A stretch of DNA of 64,000 nt from Panopea generosa (GCA_029582155.1 CM055897.1:13816482-13880481), one strand, 5' to 3'; positions 24,112-36,669 are shown, counted from the first letter of the stretch. Numbers and translations: made by a program. Notes: generated by a model from the letters alone, not told the origin.

Positions 24112-24235
24112 GAAAGTATGGTTGTTCTACTCGGATTCTGATTTCTTCTTACACCAGTAAAACTGGATACGCCGTATTTACTTAAAATATGTTAAAACAG
24201 ATGTTAAACCCCAATAATAAAACAAATTCGTCAAC
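24112..24235 (+). mobile_element. 3' part of a second SINE family
   Basis: The words TTCTACTCGGATTCTGAT, CCAGTAAAACTGGAT and GTTAAACCCCAATAA match the 3' half of the SINE at 34,508-34,740. The tRNA-like head is missing. Confidence 0.55.
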
Positions 24236-24484
24236 AGCCGTACAATATTCTAAGTTGTAGTTTATAATAAATCTCTTCATAACTAGGAATTTTGTATTCC
24301 CGTATCTAGTGAATATTAGTTTTGATGAAAATGTTCACTTTGTTTTTCTTTAAATATATTTCCATAATGCACGTAGGACATTAAAATGTATCTGTATGTA
24401 GGCCGTTAAATTGATACTTTTCCGAAATAAAAGATAGTGATAGACAAAATTTCAGGGCCAATACAGGGACCTCGATTTTTTTTA

Positions 24485-24578
24485 AAGTATTTTTAGTTGG
24501 AGGAGTGGGGGATCGAACCTGGGACCCCTGGGTTCGTAGTCCAAGGCCTGGGCCACTGATCCACTTCACTATAGTTTC
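24485..24578 (-). mobile_element. tRNA-like SINE head
   Basis: On the minus strand a GATCAGTGGCCCAGGCC stretch (A-box-like) precedes CCCAGGTTCGATCCCCC (a good B box). No acceptor stem is visible, so this is a SINE head or tRNA pseudogene, not a working tRNA gene. Confidence 0.5.
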
Positions 24579-25030
24579 TTGGTCAAAATCAGTGTATAGG
24601 AAATCGAGGACCATGAGAATATTATTAAAAATGCAGACACACATAATATAGGCATATTTTATTATATTTACGCGGTTTTTTCGCTAATTAATTAAAAAAG
24701 GTCGTTTTATCTTTTGTTTCAAAACTAGCGTGACCTTATTTGTTTTATGTAAATATTTTCTAAAACATATTTACATAGTATCAGATAATGGGACTTGGAG
24801 ATGGTAATGTATTCATAACAGTAACGACTGATCCGATGTTTGAATATAAAACTCAATTTCATGTGCCAACTGATCGATGGCTTCTGCTTTACAAACGCTT
24901 TACATTAATACTTAAAACGTTAACTAAGTCTTATCTGGTTTCTATATTATATTATCGATATGAATGAAACAATATGCCGTTTTTTTACTAGAGCCAGTCA
25001 AAATCATGATCACCTGTCTGCGTTTCGCAG

Positions 25031-25131
25031 ATTTAAGTTTTTAAGTATTTAAGTCTATGATGGTAAAACAGAAGCCAGGTGAAATATTTGTTGGCCCCAA
25101 AATGAATCGAAGCAGAACCAAAGACTTTTTA
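25031..25131 (+). CDS. Candidate first coding exon, unknown protein
   Basis: A pyrimidine-rich stretch ending GTTTCGCAG (acceptor to 25,030) leads to ATG codons at 25,057 and 25,060. The frame MMVKQKPGEIFVGPKMNRSR continues to ...KDFLQ, followed by a possible donor GTAACT near 25,133. A second candidate exon (25,335-25,391) continues in the same phase. The residue mix is more protein-like than that of surrounding frames, but the donor is weak and I do not recognise the protein. Confidence 0.25.
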
Positions 25132-25334
25132 CAAGTAACTGATACACTTTCTCTTGTCCGTTGCTCCTACTGATCGATAACGGGTCACAAAAGGTGGATT
25201 GATCGTTCAATAATCGCTAAGACCTGGTCTTCTTAGGACCGATTTGACGATTTCAAGTAGTTCAAATGAGTAATCTCGTGATTATAATTATAAAACTCCT
25301 CGTGAAGCAATCCAACGATTTTTTAGATTTAGGA

Positions 25335-25391
25335 TCAGAAAAGGATTAATTGTAGTTTTTGGGATGAACTTTTATTTTACTATTTAAAGAA
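25335..25391 (+). CDS. Candidate second exon, unknown protein
   Basis: Preceded by TTTTTTAGATTTAG, the frame DQKRINCSFWDELLFYYLKK runs to AAG followed by GTTTGC, a weak donor. It is in phase with the exon candidate at 25,031-25,131. No family is recognised. Confidence 0.2.
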
Positions 25392-25890
25392 GGTTTGCCT
25401 TTACAGCTAATTTGTGATAATTTTGTTAGTTTTAATATCATCCTACACTAACTAAACTCCTTTTATTTAAATGTATGTGTGGCAGGTTTAGCAATTTTAT
25501 TCATTTCAATTAATTAACATTTCCAGTGAAAATAGTTGTTGAATATAAACATGGACATAACATTTATAATTAAAACACTGATATAAACTGTCACGTGTTC
25601 TATTAACCAAAGCCCCCTATCCCTCCCCAACACACACACACCCTCCTCACACATACACACACTGCGATAGCGTTAACAATAAAATATGGCCCCAAGATAT
25701 GTTCATAGCATGTGGTATATCATTTTAATCCCAGTATCCCCATAAGTCACACAATTAGACATGTTTTATGACCTGTTGTATGCTATATTTTTTTGGTCTT
25801 AATTGAATTAATTTGGTATAAATAATTTGTTAATGTCGGAGGGTAACATTTTCGGGGTAAAATGCGTTATTTTGCAAACTACATATATAC
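25392..25890. other. No gene seen; CA-rich patch
   Basis: A short CA-rich simple sequence lies at 25,625-25,665. Otherwise AT-rich with nothing recognisable. Confidence 0.4.
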
Positions 25891-25894
25891 TGGA

Positions 25895-26207
25895 ACGATA
25901 AATGTTGTTGTATAGGGTTAGCGTCACCTTGAACAAAAACATTCATATCGTGATGGTGTCTTTTTTAGATTACTTAAGACACTTTTCTAAGTGCTGCCAC
26001 ACATGACATGAAACCCTTTCAGTCTCATTATATTGACACCGGGCCGACCAGACCTAGAACTATCCTATAATTACTGATCGCCAAGCGAGGTAGCCTTTAG
26101 TACTATTATTAAAGTCTTAAGTATGACACGGTCGGGGATCGAACCCACGACTTTTCGCATGGAAGGCGGACTCTCTATTACTACTTGACCACCGCTCCGA
26201 CCGTATA
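25895..26207 (-). mobile_element. Full-length tRNA-derived SINE, family with GACGCTAA tail
   Basis: The minus strand starts ACGGTCGGAGCGGTGGTCAA (A box) and has GTGGGTTCGATCCCCGACC about 35 bases later (near-perfect B box). The body passes through TAGGTCTG and ends with ATCACGATATGAA..GACGCTAACCCTATACAACA. The 3' half matches 34,850-35,085. Its head is the best preserved of the window's SINEs. Confidence 0.8.
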
Positions 26208-26209
26208 TT

Positions 26210-27860
26210 ATTGAACTATTTTGGGTACGAACAATATTGCCCCCAGGAGATCTTTAATCGGACTTGTCTTTATTTTATTTAATACTGTGACTATTACTAT
26301 TACAACTACTATTACACATTATTCCCTATTTGTACTGATAAATATAACAATATTTTTTATTAAGCTTCTATTGATATTACTTCTATTTTAATAAAAAGAT
26401 TTTTATCTCTCTTGTTCTTTTTACATTTTTTAAAATATAACTCGTATATATTAATTACCTATTCGACTGGTGCTTCGGAAAACATAGACACTTTACGGCA
26501 ATGATCGTGTCTTTTAAATTAAGACTGATGGTCTTTGTCGTTTTTATGACCCCACCCGCAGAGATTACAGGGTCATTGATAACATTGTTATTACAATAAC
26601 GTACTGGCACTGATTAGTTCACGCTGTGTGATGCCATAGTGTCCGAAGTTTGTTTTGAGACATTCAGTTCCGGCATGTAATCGTTTAAAAAACTGAATGG
26701 CTTATTAACATTTTTGCCATTTTTTTCTGAAAAGATAGGTATTGATGATATTTTAGGGCGACGAAAGTAAACATACTTTAATTGCGATGTTTACTATGAG
26801 TAAAAATATTTAAAGGACTTTAGATTTTATTACAAGTACCTTGCGATTTCACCGGTGTTGCTATTTACCGCACGTTGTAAGATTTATACTATTGATTTGA
26901 ATTAGTTTGCTGCTATAATTGTAAACTAAATATCCGTATTTCTTGATTTACTTGTGATTGTGATATGCCATAGATAAAAGATACATCAAGCACATTAACA
27001 TAAAATAAGGGTAAAATAACATGCATTAACATGCATTGTTAATAAATTATAAGACTTGTTGACTTTTTGATATAATATATCAGCTAGCACAGATTTAATT
27101 TTTTTTATCTTGTAAGACAATTATTCATCCACAGTATATACATCTACAGTATAACAACTTATTTCCAGTGGAGTTTTTTTAAAGAACAAAGTATTTGCTA
27201 TTATTATAAAATTATGTTTATTGTCTTAGGTTCATATTCAAGAAATTGCTATAAGTCAACATTAATAACATTAACAATTTCTAAGTTTCTAAAATCATAA
27301 AGTTAATTAAGAACATTCCCATAAAAGTATGAAGTTATAAATTAAAACGTTCATAATTCATCATATATATCATAATTATCTCAACATATATATTAATTCT
27401 TCAATTCTTTATCTTGTCACGCTCATAAAATTTTAACTTTGACAATTTTTTTGCAAAAGATCAACCTCTTTATGAAATATTAACTACAGATGCTACTTTA
27501 TATGTTACAAATATTTAATACTATTTACGAATTGTTTCATTAAATGTGTCACGTGATAAATAAATATATTAAATGTGTGCATAATATATGTATGTAATGA
27601 GAAACATTATATGTTTAAGTTACAAATACAGCATTCTTGAATCTTGAAAAAAAATCAATTAAATTTAAATTAAATGATACGCAAATCAACACATTTTACT
27701 GTGTTACGCTTAGGGGTACCATTACCTGTATATTTATCTTGACCCATTGTTTATCGTGTTAACAGAAGTGTGACTGGCTACTACAGCCGTTCGATACCCG
27801 GTAGTCAAATTATATTGATATAATAAACAACAGGTGTCAGCAACACCTTGATTGGATTAA
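26210..27860. other. AT-rich interval, no gene seen
   Basis: About 1.6 kb with low GC. A 32-codon hydrophobic frame at 26,501-26,599 is the only coding hint and is not convincing. Confidence 0.45.
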
Positions 27861-27861
27861 C

Positions 27862-27889
27862 GACACCCGCCGTGCTTATCACGGGTGTC
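27862..27889. repeat. Small inverted repeat GACACCCG/CGGGTGTC
   Basis: Perfect 8-base arms around a 12-base loop. A TATTTATATAG sequence lies about 45 bases downstream; a promoter role is only a possibility. Confidence 0.5.
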
Positions 27890-28197
27890 AAATTTGACAA
27901 TACACAAGTACGGAAACCAATTGGTCAGTTCAAGTATTTATATAGTCATTTTAAAGAGAAATGGATATAAATCATGAATAAAAGTTTAACGCTTCCGCTT
28001 TGAAAGTCAATAATAAGTTGTGATAGCCGCAGTTTTGAAAAATATTTGTTTTAATGATTGTCTAAGTAGCAGGTCTTTCAAGTACTTTCACGAAAAAATA
28101 TTTATTTAAGTAATATAGTTAATAGCTGTTTAAATAATATTTTATTATAGCGAAATGTTATCTTCTTATACCTTTTGTGTGGAAATTCTAATTTCAG

Positions 28198-28302
28198 ACT
28201 GTAGTAGTTCACACCGGAATCAATAACATCCAAAGAGATGACACTTCGTCCCTTTTAGGCAAACTCCAGACCCTATATAACGGCATTTTGAAGATAAATC
28301 CT
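28198..28302 (+). pseudogene. SGNH-hydrolase-like fragment
   Basis: Directly after a good acceptor (TCTAATTTCAG) the frame TVVVHTGINNIQRDD continues ..LLGKLQTLYNGILKINP. This resembles the G-x-N-D block (block III) of SGNH/GDSL-type esterase domains, where VVxHxGTNDI is usual; here the position is TGINNI, so the catalytic-block residues are altered. Such domains occur in host enzymes and in the first ORF of some LINE retrotransposons. The next 120 bases are a TCTG simple repeat. I infer a retroelement or gene relic. Confidence 0.45.
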
Positions 28303-28309
28303 TTGCCTG

Positions 28310-28421
28310 TCCGTCTGTCTTTCTGTCTGTTCTCCTTTTTTCCCGTTTTGTCTGTCTGCATCACTTTTTCCCCATTTTGATAATAAGTCCAACGTTTGTC
28401 TGTCTGTCTGTCTGTTACAGA
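28310..28421. repeat. TCTG-rich simple sequence ending in an acceptor-like site
   Basis: Imperfect TCTG/TTTC repeats; the last run ends GTCTGTCTGTTACAG, which would serve as a strong polypyrimidine tract and 3' splice site for the frame that follows. Confidence 0.8.
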
Positions 28422-28931
28422 ACAAAAACAGGATAAATTAATAAGTTTAATGCGTTACAAAAATAGACCCCACTCCGAAAAAAGACTCGGTCAAAAGAAA
28501 CCAAAACCTTCTGATTACGATATTGCCCCTGCACCAGATTCTAAACTGGTTACAATTTTAGAGGACAATTCATTAAATCCTGAAAATACGTATGTAGGTA
28601 CGCCAATTATAACAAATAATTATATATCAAACAAAGATATACCAAGTATATCATCCACACCTATTAACTCCGGGAAAAAAATTACTACCAATAAAACACT
28701 TAAAAGAAATGTTCCTATTTCAAGTATTTAAAATATAAAGATAAACCAGCTTTATCTGTTATTAACGATCATACTACACCTATAAAAAGCTGTAGTAAAC
28801 GTAGACAATCACCGTCAAATTATAATTCTACAAATAGTAACCGTGTAAAATTAATTTTACCAACCCTGTCACCAAAAGTTTTAGATGATGACATCGTTAC
28901 AATTGATAGTCCAACAGCAGCTTTAATATAA
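28422..28931 (+). pseudogene. Broken Ser/Thr/Pro/Asn-rich ORF, unknown
   Basis: The frame from the acceptor-like TTACAG reads QKQDKLISLMRYKNRPHSEK and on to a stop at 28,729-28,731. A second frame, open across the same end, continues to a stop at 28,929-28,931 and contains NDHTTPIKSCSKRRQSPSN and TLSPKVLDDDIVTIDSP. The composition fits one disordered, basic then acidic protein tail of about 170 residues broken by one frameshift near 28,700. It may belong with the SGNH-like fragment upstream. No family is recognised. Confidence 0.4.
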
Positions 28932-28996
28932 TCTTAAAAATGCAATTTCCTAATGTCAATAGTTTACAAGAAACTACAAATACCCCGTTTTTAGCT

Positions 28997-30560
28997 ATAC
29001 TGGCCAAAGGCCAGAAGTGCTTATGCGATGGCGCGTTATCTGTCGTCCGTCGTCTGTCCTCTGTCGTCTGACGTCTGTCGTCTGTCGTCTGTCGCACTTT
29101 CTCTGAAACCACTAGGCCAATTAAACTGAAACTTCACATGGGTGTTTCTATTGCATCGGAGACTATACCAAAGATTTTTTTTAAATCTGGAATCCAAGAT
29201 GGCCGCCGTTACTAAAAATAATCCAAAACTTAAAAAATCTTCTCCTCATGAACGGCCCAACAGATTTTCAAAATATTTATGTAGTAATGATGACCAACTA
29301 TAGTTTTGTTAGATTTGTTCAAATGGTGTCCCTAGGATTAAAAATGACCCCGCCCCAAGGGTTCAACTAGGGGACACATGTCATTATAATATTTTTTTTT
29401 TTTTTTTAAATGGAAATGATTTTGCCTATATCTTCTCAGAAGCATTGTTTGGTGAAGGAGGTTCAGATTTGTAAAAATGACTGGGTTCCACTGTCTTAAG
29501 GGGTCTGGAAGGGCCCTAAAGGGTAAAAATTGGGAATTACTAAATTTGTTTTCTTAAGAACCGGTATGTCAGATTTGTTCATATTTTGCATAAATTATCC
29601 CTGTGTATAGGGGTTTGATTGCAGATACGAATTTAGGGGCTAAAATTTATAGGGGCCCTGTAAGGGGACTTAGAATTTTACATAGGGATACTATGGGAAA
29701 ACAGAAAATTCTCTTTTTCTTTCACCTGTTCTGAAACCACTAGGCCAGTTAAACTGAAACTTCACATGGGTGTTTCTATTGCATCGGAGACTATACCAAA
29801 GATTTTATTTTTCGATCTGATATTCAAAATGGCCGCCGTTACCAAAAAAAGTCCAAAACTTAAAAAATCTTCTTCTAATGAACGGCCCAACAGATTTTCA
29901 AAATGTTTATGTAGTAATGATGACCAACTATAGATTTGTTAGATTTGTTCAAATGGTGTCCCTAGGGATAAATATGACCCCGTCCCAAGGGTTCAATTAG
30001 GGGACACATGTCATTATAATATTTTTTTATTTATTTTTTTTAAAATGGAAATGATTTTGCCTATATCTTCACAGAAGCATTGTTTGGTGAAGGAGGTTAA
30101 GATTTGTAAAAATGACTGGGTTCCATTGTCTTAAGGGATCAGGAGGGGCCCCAAAATGTACAAATTGGGAATGAATTACTAAATTTGTTTTCTTAAGAAC
30201 CGGTATGTCAGATTTGTTCATTTTTTGCATGAATTATCCCTATGTGTAGGGGTTTGATTGCCGATACGAATTTATCGGCTAAAATTTATAGGGGCCCTGT
30301 AAGGGGACTTAGAATTTTACATAGGGATACTATGGGAAACAGAAAATTCTCTTTTTCCTTCATCTGTTCTGAAACCACTAGGCCAGTTAAACTGAAACTT
30401 CACATGGGTGTTTCTACTGCATAGGAGACTAAACAAAAGATTTATTTTTTCTATCTAAAATTCAAGATGGCCGATGTTTCTATTGCATAGTAGAATACCA
30501 AAAAGTGCTATGGCCACTATGAGTCAGTAGAGCGTCCTCAGGCCCTCTTGGGCTTCTTGT
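28997..30560 (+). mobile_element. Dispersed repeat with two ~630-base tandem units
   Basis: It starts with the hairpin CTGGCC-AAA-GGCCAG (29,000-29,014), followed by GTCGTCTGTC heptamer-like repeats to 29,096. The marker CTGAAACCACTAGGCCA recurs at 29,103, 29,730 and 30,368 (intervals 627 and 638). The 3' part reads CTATGGCCACTATGAGTCAG and GGCCCTCTTGGGCTTCTTG. A single-unit relative lies at 62,364-63,005. Confidence 0.8.
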
Positions 30561-31395
30561 TTATAGATGAGAATATGTTATTGATTATGTTGTTATTTTC
30601 ATTATTATAGATTCAGCATAACTTAATCTTTGTAAGAATAGATTAAAACCATGGTTATTTACACAGAATATACTTTAAACTACTATTCAAACTCAGCCGG
30701 AATTAGTAAAAAACGGCAAAAAAACGTCATAAAAAGGTAAACTTCAAGACCAAATTGAAGGCATTATTTTATTTTTTTCATATATTTTCTTAATATATAT
30801 GTCAAGGGCAGTACATAATTATTGGGATTAGGGCAGTTTAACATCATAATCACTAGTATACACGCCACATTTGCCTTTTCCCTACGGCCGGAAAAGTGAC
30901 CGGATCAGCCGGAATCTGATCGGGTTTTAGTAGTATCCAGAATTAAGGTTTAAAAAAAGAACGCATTGAGTATAAAACCGCATATTTTGTCAATATTGTT
31001 CGATTTTGAATGTGATTTTAAACATTTTATTGGACGATCTATTTCTTCTAACCTTTACCAATTTAAAGTTTAGATATTATGAAACAAATCATTTAAATAT
31101 CAATACATAACTTAAAGTAACACCAGATAAAAAAGCATTATTGTACACCCATAATGCGTGGACCTTCCGTAGTGCGTATGAACATCGGCACTTTCCAATT
31201 AAATAACACCGATATCAATATTATCTGTCCAACTTGGACGAAACGACTTTCCAGTGGGAAAGCATGCATTTTGGGGGTCTTTAGATTTTAATTGTGACAT
31301 AAATCGGTAATTTATAATGCTTTTGTTACCTTTTTGTGATCGCACAGTCGTACTCTCAAACTGCCATACTTTGTCAATAAACATAACGAAAGATA
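30561..31395. other. No gene seen
   Basis: AT-rich with a short GC patch near 30,885-30,930 (CGGCCGGAAAAGTGACCGG). No coding region supported. Confidence 0.4.
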
Positions 31396-32175
31396 AAAAA
31401 AAGTTTTTGGAAAAAAGAATTTTTCCAGAAATTCTTTGTGTTGTGTTACCTATAGAACTCAACCAGCGTTGTTCGACCTCAAATGCCCCCGCCACATGGA
31501 TTAAAAAACATTTTCTCTGAAAGTTCAAAGCCTAGACCTTAGATAGTTGACATGTAGCATTGAATGGTTGTCTCCTAAACGATTTGTTGAAGACTGGTCC
31601 CTGGAGTCAATTTGAGGTTGCCACATGGGTCACTTTGTCACATAGAGTTATATAGGAAAAATGTTGTAGACGCGATATGACCCATATTTTTTATTGAATC
31701 TTAACCACCAAACTTACACAACAGTTATATATCTACAAGATCTCGGAATAGGTCTTCAACCAGCCTGATTTGATCACAGATATCCCGCCATAGGGCTTAT
31801 AATCAGATTGTGTAGGATTTTTTAAAAGTTTTCTCTGCAAGTTCAAACCACATGCCTTAGATGTTTTACATATAACATTGTATTGAGTTCCTCAAAAGGG
31901 TTGTTGAAAGCTGGTCCCCGGGGTTAATGTTATGGCTGCCACAGAGGTCACTGTTTTACAAAGAGTTATTTAGGGAAAATAATAACAATTTTGTGTAGAT
32001 TCGAAATCACCATTGTTTTCATTGAATCTTAACCAAACTTGCACATCAGTTATAAGACCACATGATCTCGGACGAGTTCTTGAACCAGCATGAATCGACC
32101 ACAAATGCCCACGCAACAGGGCTTATAAGCACATTTTAGGTGAAACGCTGGGGTGGGGGGGGGGGGGGGGTACAC
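31395..32175 (+). repeat. Second locus of the ~315-base tandem repeat, ~2.3 copies
   Basis: TTGTAGACGCGATATGACCC, GAACCAGCATGAATCGACC and GGGCTTATAAGCACATTTTA match the array at 9,280-11,330. The left edge (31,410-31,442) contains TTTCCAGAAATTCTTTGTGTTGTG, whose reverse complement is at the right edge of the other array (about 11,295-11,330). The array ends in a G-rich run (32,150-32,170). Confidence 0.75.
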
Positions 32176-33055
32176 AAAAACTAATTCTAATGGTTCTTGT
32201 TTCCAGTAGAGCGATTTAGGCACTTTTGGGTCTCTTGTTATTTTACGTGGTTCTGTGTATTACATAGCAAGGTCGCGATTGTTCCGTCTAAAAACTTAAC
32301 TTTGACAACGGTCCTGATTTACGTGCTACCAAACCATGCTTATATTGATGTTTCAAGAGAACAAACTTAATACAAACTTAATACAATTATGATAGGTTTG
32401 ATTATATTTAGAACTTGAAAGATAATGTATGTTTATTAAACACTTCCCATATTTACGAATGATCAACTATTTGTATCCGATTAAACCGGTCTTTAAATTG
32501 TGTAGAATGTAATAGCCATACATATTTAAAGACTGTATATGTTTGATCACGTTCAAATTGAAACGACTGTTACAATGCCAACAATGCAACAGTTAACGGA
32601 CAATCGAACACGTAGCAAATAGAAAAGCAATATCAGTGATTTCAACAGAACACTTCTAGTATATGTGGAAATACCTGTATTGGTATGGCAGTATATTGTT
32701 GTATGTTTATTCTACACATCTCTTGTGACCGCAATTGTGATCCCGCAACCCAGAAGTGTATTTATATATATTTATTTAGGAGTGTATATATCCAAATATA
32801 GCACATTGTTAAATTGTTATACTCGTACTGAATACATTAAATATTATGAGTAGCTACGATGCTTCTATATTTAAACTTGATAAGACGCACTGTAACCATT
32901 ACATCACAGAACGTATACATATTCAGCACACACACACACACACACACAAACACACACAAACACACACGTCTCACCCGTCAGGCATACCGCCCAACATAAT
33001 ATATTATTTATGATTATTCAAAAAAGCAACTGATTTTAACACAGGATGTCAAAGA
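32176..33055. other. No gene seen; CA microsatellite
   Basis: (CA)n with an interruption at 32,928-32,968. A hydrophobic frame near 32,665 lacks support. Confidence 0.5.
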
Positions 33056-33059
33056 AACA

Positions 33060-34075
33060 AAAGGTTATAACCAGCAACGCACCAATCTATCAAATTGTTG
33101 GCTGCAGAGTTAAAGCCAATGTTTTGGTATGATCGACATCTACGATGGATGCAAAACTAGCAAACATGTGTTTTATTCACTGATGTGTCCAGGTTTTGCA
33201 TATACATGGATGATGGAAGTCCTAAAGTGTGACGTTTCCGAGGTGAACAGTATGCTGATTGCTGTGTAAAACAGCTCGCATGAAGGGACAGGGGCTAGTG
33301 TGATGGTGTGGGGTGGTATATTAGGGCAACACAAAACATCATTGATAATGTACATGTGGCCCAATGTACTGATGTAGTGATTAAATAATCACAAGGCAAA
33401 TGAAGTTTCTACATTTTAATTTAACTCTACAACTAATGCGTAATCGTAGAGTCGTTATATAAGTCTAGCCCTTAAGTCTGCATAGTTCCACAGTCCTGAC
33501 TTCCTCAGACCCCCATTTCGCATATAAACTCTAAAACTAGCTTTCAGCTACTAACTCTCTCTTCACCTAATTCTCTGACTGAGTAACATGTACTTTATAA
33601 CTCGTCTCAGAGTTACAGGACGAATCATGGTAGATTTACAGCAATCTAACCTTTACTATCCAACTTTGTAATTCACCGGGCGGCTTAACATTGGCAGTTA
33701 CCTGTTAACAGGTGTTATGCTATATAATTAGAGTTACACTGAATCAGCTTTTCGTTGGTAATATGAAGCATAACGACTGGGATGTTACAGCAGTGGTTGA
33801 AAGAAGTCACCTTCTCATACACATTACCGATACACTGACAGAATCTTGGAACTTGAGCATCCATTGCATCAGCTTGGATATCATGCGTACAAAGGACGGC
33901 ATGTGAGCTAAAGCAAGGAACAAACAGCTTATGCAAGTACTTATTGAAGGGTGGAATGTCATCCCCAAATACCAAATAAAACATTTAACTCGCAGTATGG
34001 GACGCGATAGTGATCCCAAATGGTGGTCACACACAGAACTAATTTGTGAATTTCGATTTTCACCTGCCAACATTT
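33060..34075 (+). pseudogene. Tc1-like transposase relic, split by an insertion
   Basis: At 33,170-33,340 several frames together spell a decayed FTDVSRFCIYMDDGSPKV...RGEQYAD...VMVWGG block, the classic second-Asp region of Tc1/mariner DD34E transposases. At 33,840-34,075 a DLSPIEH..LDIM-like stretch, then WNVIPKYQIKHLTRSMGR and GGHT, match the C-terminal part with the catalytic Glu region. About 400 bases between (33,365-33,770) are unrelated and probably inserted. Many stops and frameshifts. Terminal repeats not identified with confidence. Confidence 0.7.
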
Positions 34076-34507
34076 AAGGCGATAGAAATCCACAAAAACC
34101 TCACATTTCTTTGTTTTGACAAAAATAGGTATAGAAGTATCAAATTAAAATGAGTATATTTTACGGTGCATTTTCATTGACCCCCAGTATATAAACTCTC
34201 TATTTCAGATTAGAAAGATAAAAAGTGACGGCCAACAATACAGTCAAGGTGTTTACATCTGGAATCATATTTAAGTTTTATTTGGATGATACGCCTACTT
34301 ATAGAAATGGATTACTGTACCCTGAAAGAATATGCTGAACGAATAAGGTCAGTAGTATAAACTTTCTTTGCACGTTAATGATATCAACACGTCTAATGTG
34401 TGATCTCTCTATAGATATTTATACTTACATTTATAAAGATATTAATATGATAGTCATTTTGGATTTAAAAAATGACAATGCATCTAATTTAAGAAATACA
34501 TCTGTGT

Positions 34508-34740
34508 CCTCCGTGGCCGAGTTGTCCAAGGCGCTATTCTTTAATGACCACTTTTCTGTCATATAATGACGGGTTCGAGCCAAGATGCTCGGTCAAATAT
34601 AGGTGAAAAAGTTGTTTGCGCAAGGACTGTGGTTCTACTCAGATTCATTCTGATGTCTTCCACCACCATTAAAACTGGATTTGCCATAAATTACCTGCGA
34701 TATGTTATAATGGCGCCAAACCCCATAAAATAGATAAAAA
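34508..34740 (+). mobile_element. tRNA-derived SINE, second family
   Basis: The head CCTCCGTGGCCGAGTTGTCC has an A box like that of Ser/Leu tRNAs, and GACGGGTTCGAGCC is a B box. The body has GGTTCTACTCAGATTCATTC, CCATTAAAACTGGAT and GGCGCCAAACCCC. The 3' half recurs at 24,112-24,235. Confidence 0.7.
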
Positions 34741-34849
34741 GATATGATTTATGATGTTTGGCCAATATTCCATTCTATAGGTGCACAAAATGAAATTTCT
34801 AACACCCTCACACCTTCCTCCAAAGACATCGGTTTTAGCGGTAGTCCAC

Positions 34850-35085
34850 TTTCTAAGAATACGAAATTATTTATACTAGTTATGCGCTCAACATTTAGAG
34901 GATAGTTCTAGGTCTGATTGGCGCGGTGTCGGTATAATGTGACTAGGTGGGTTATCATACTATGTGTTTGTGGTATAATACACTAACATGGAAACGCTTA
35001 GAATATTCTCTAAAGTAAACACCGTCGTGATATGACTGCAAAATTGTTAAAAGCGACGCTTAACACCATACAACAGCAAAAATAA
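34850..35085 (+). mobile_element. 3' part of a SINE of the 25.9 kb family
   Basis: GATAGTTCTAGGTCTGATTGG, TGTCGGTATAATGTGACT, CGTGATATGACTG and GACGCTTAACACCATACAACA follow the body and tail of the SINE at 25,895-26,207 in the opposite orientation. The head is missing or badly decayed. Confidence 0.65.
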
Positions 35086-35402
35086 CAACAACTAGCAAAT
35101 AAATACGGGTTTGACTTCTTACGGACCCCACTGTTAAGATAGTCCATAATGTCTGATGAAAGGGAACCTTGGATATACAGAACGCGTCCAAGATAATAAA
35201 CTAACTGGAGTATTTAGTTACGGAAATGTAACATTCCTCCACATTTTTTTCTTTATTAGTCGTATGTTATTATTTTTTATAAGAAAGTATAATTAAGGCT
35301 GCATTGAATTTAGAAAATATTTCAAAATATTGGAAATCAATCATTCGAATAAACTGTTTAATGGAAGATGGTGATAATTATATATGGATGATTCTATTTC
35401 AG

Positions 35403-36617
35403 TATGGTCGTGTGTGTTACAACAGTTGTAGTCTTTTTTATTTCCAAGTACATTTTTAACGAATGTAAGTAATTATATTTTGTCTTTTACATATCAGTGT
35501 AATAGAATCACGAATCTTTGAATTTAGCACTACATGTTAAAATAGTATACACAGAAATGCTATTAAATTGAAAGATTGAACGAGTGATTTTCAATTGCCA
35601 ATGTCTTTATTGCCAATGTCTTTAAAAAGAAAATGATTACAGTTAAAACCATAGATGTAAGAAAGCAAAATTTTGACATAATGTAATAATTATATGTGTA
35701 TTATATATTTAGTTTTACAAACAGAATTAGGTAAGAAAATACAAGGGTTCTACAAAGAGACCAAAAAACAGGTAATTTAAGCTGTTTTACTAGTTTAATT
35801 ACTTTATTTAAATATTGTCGTTATACATATGTCTATGTATCTAAATTAAATTTATTAATACTCATTAAAGAAATATGGTATTTACGTTCATTTAATTATG
35901 TATTTGTTATTGGTATATTTTAAGGACAAATGTTCTTGGTAGTATATTCCTATTTTTTGTCAGGTGCTTAAACGGTGTTTGAGTTCAATATTAAGCATTT
36001 CGAATTTTGATTATAATATTAAAACGAGTTATTTCATCAATATATATTTTTTAAGAGATCGGAATAACAAGAAATATGATAACATCTAACATTTATTTCA
36101 ACTTTATATTTATTTGTAGTGGTACATGTACGTATTAATGCTAATCTTTATTTCGTTATAATATTTTCAATTTAACAGTAAAAGAAAATAAACACAAATA
36201 AACACAAAGACAAATCTCCATAACAAAGCGTTTATGCATATGGTGCTAGTGATAATATATGCTCTTTAACATATTGCATTAAAGTTATATAATGTACTTG
36301 TTATAGTTATACTGTCCGAACACCATATACCTAACAAATACATTATCATTTTCACTCACAAAGTTACAATGAAATAAAATAATGTATTTTTTTATTAAGA
36401 TAAGAGAGACTGTGGGAAACCTAGGACCTGCAGATCATCCAATTCAAGATATACAACTATTACAGAACCAGGTATAAATTTGTTTATAATACGATGTATC
36501 TTGTGGTTTTAAATAATTTATCACGAAAACTAACGAGATTAAGATAATTTTATCACATGTCATAATAATTATAAAACTTTAAAACAATAAATCCTAAATC
36601 AAACACTTATTTTTGTC

Positions 36618-36669
<52 letters not shown>

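Noticed and set aside
24485..24578. Intact tRNA gene
   Set aside because: A and B boxes are visible but no acceptor stem or full cloverleaf can be drawn; treated as a SINE head.
28897..29112. Thr/Asp/Arg-rich minus-strand frame
   Set aside because: It comes from GTCGTCTGTC repeats at the start of a dispersed element.
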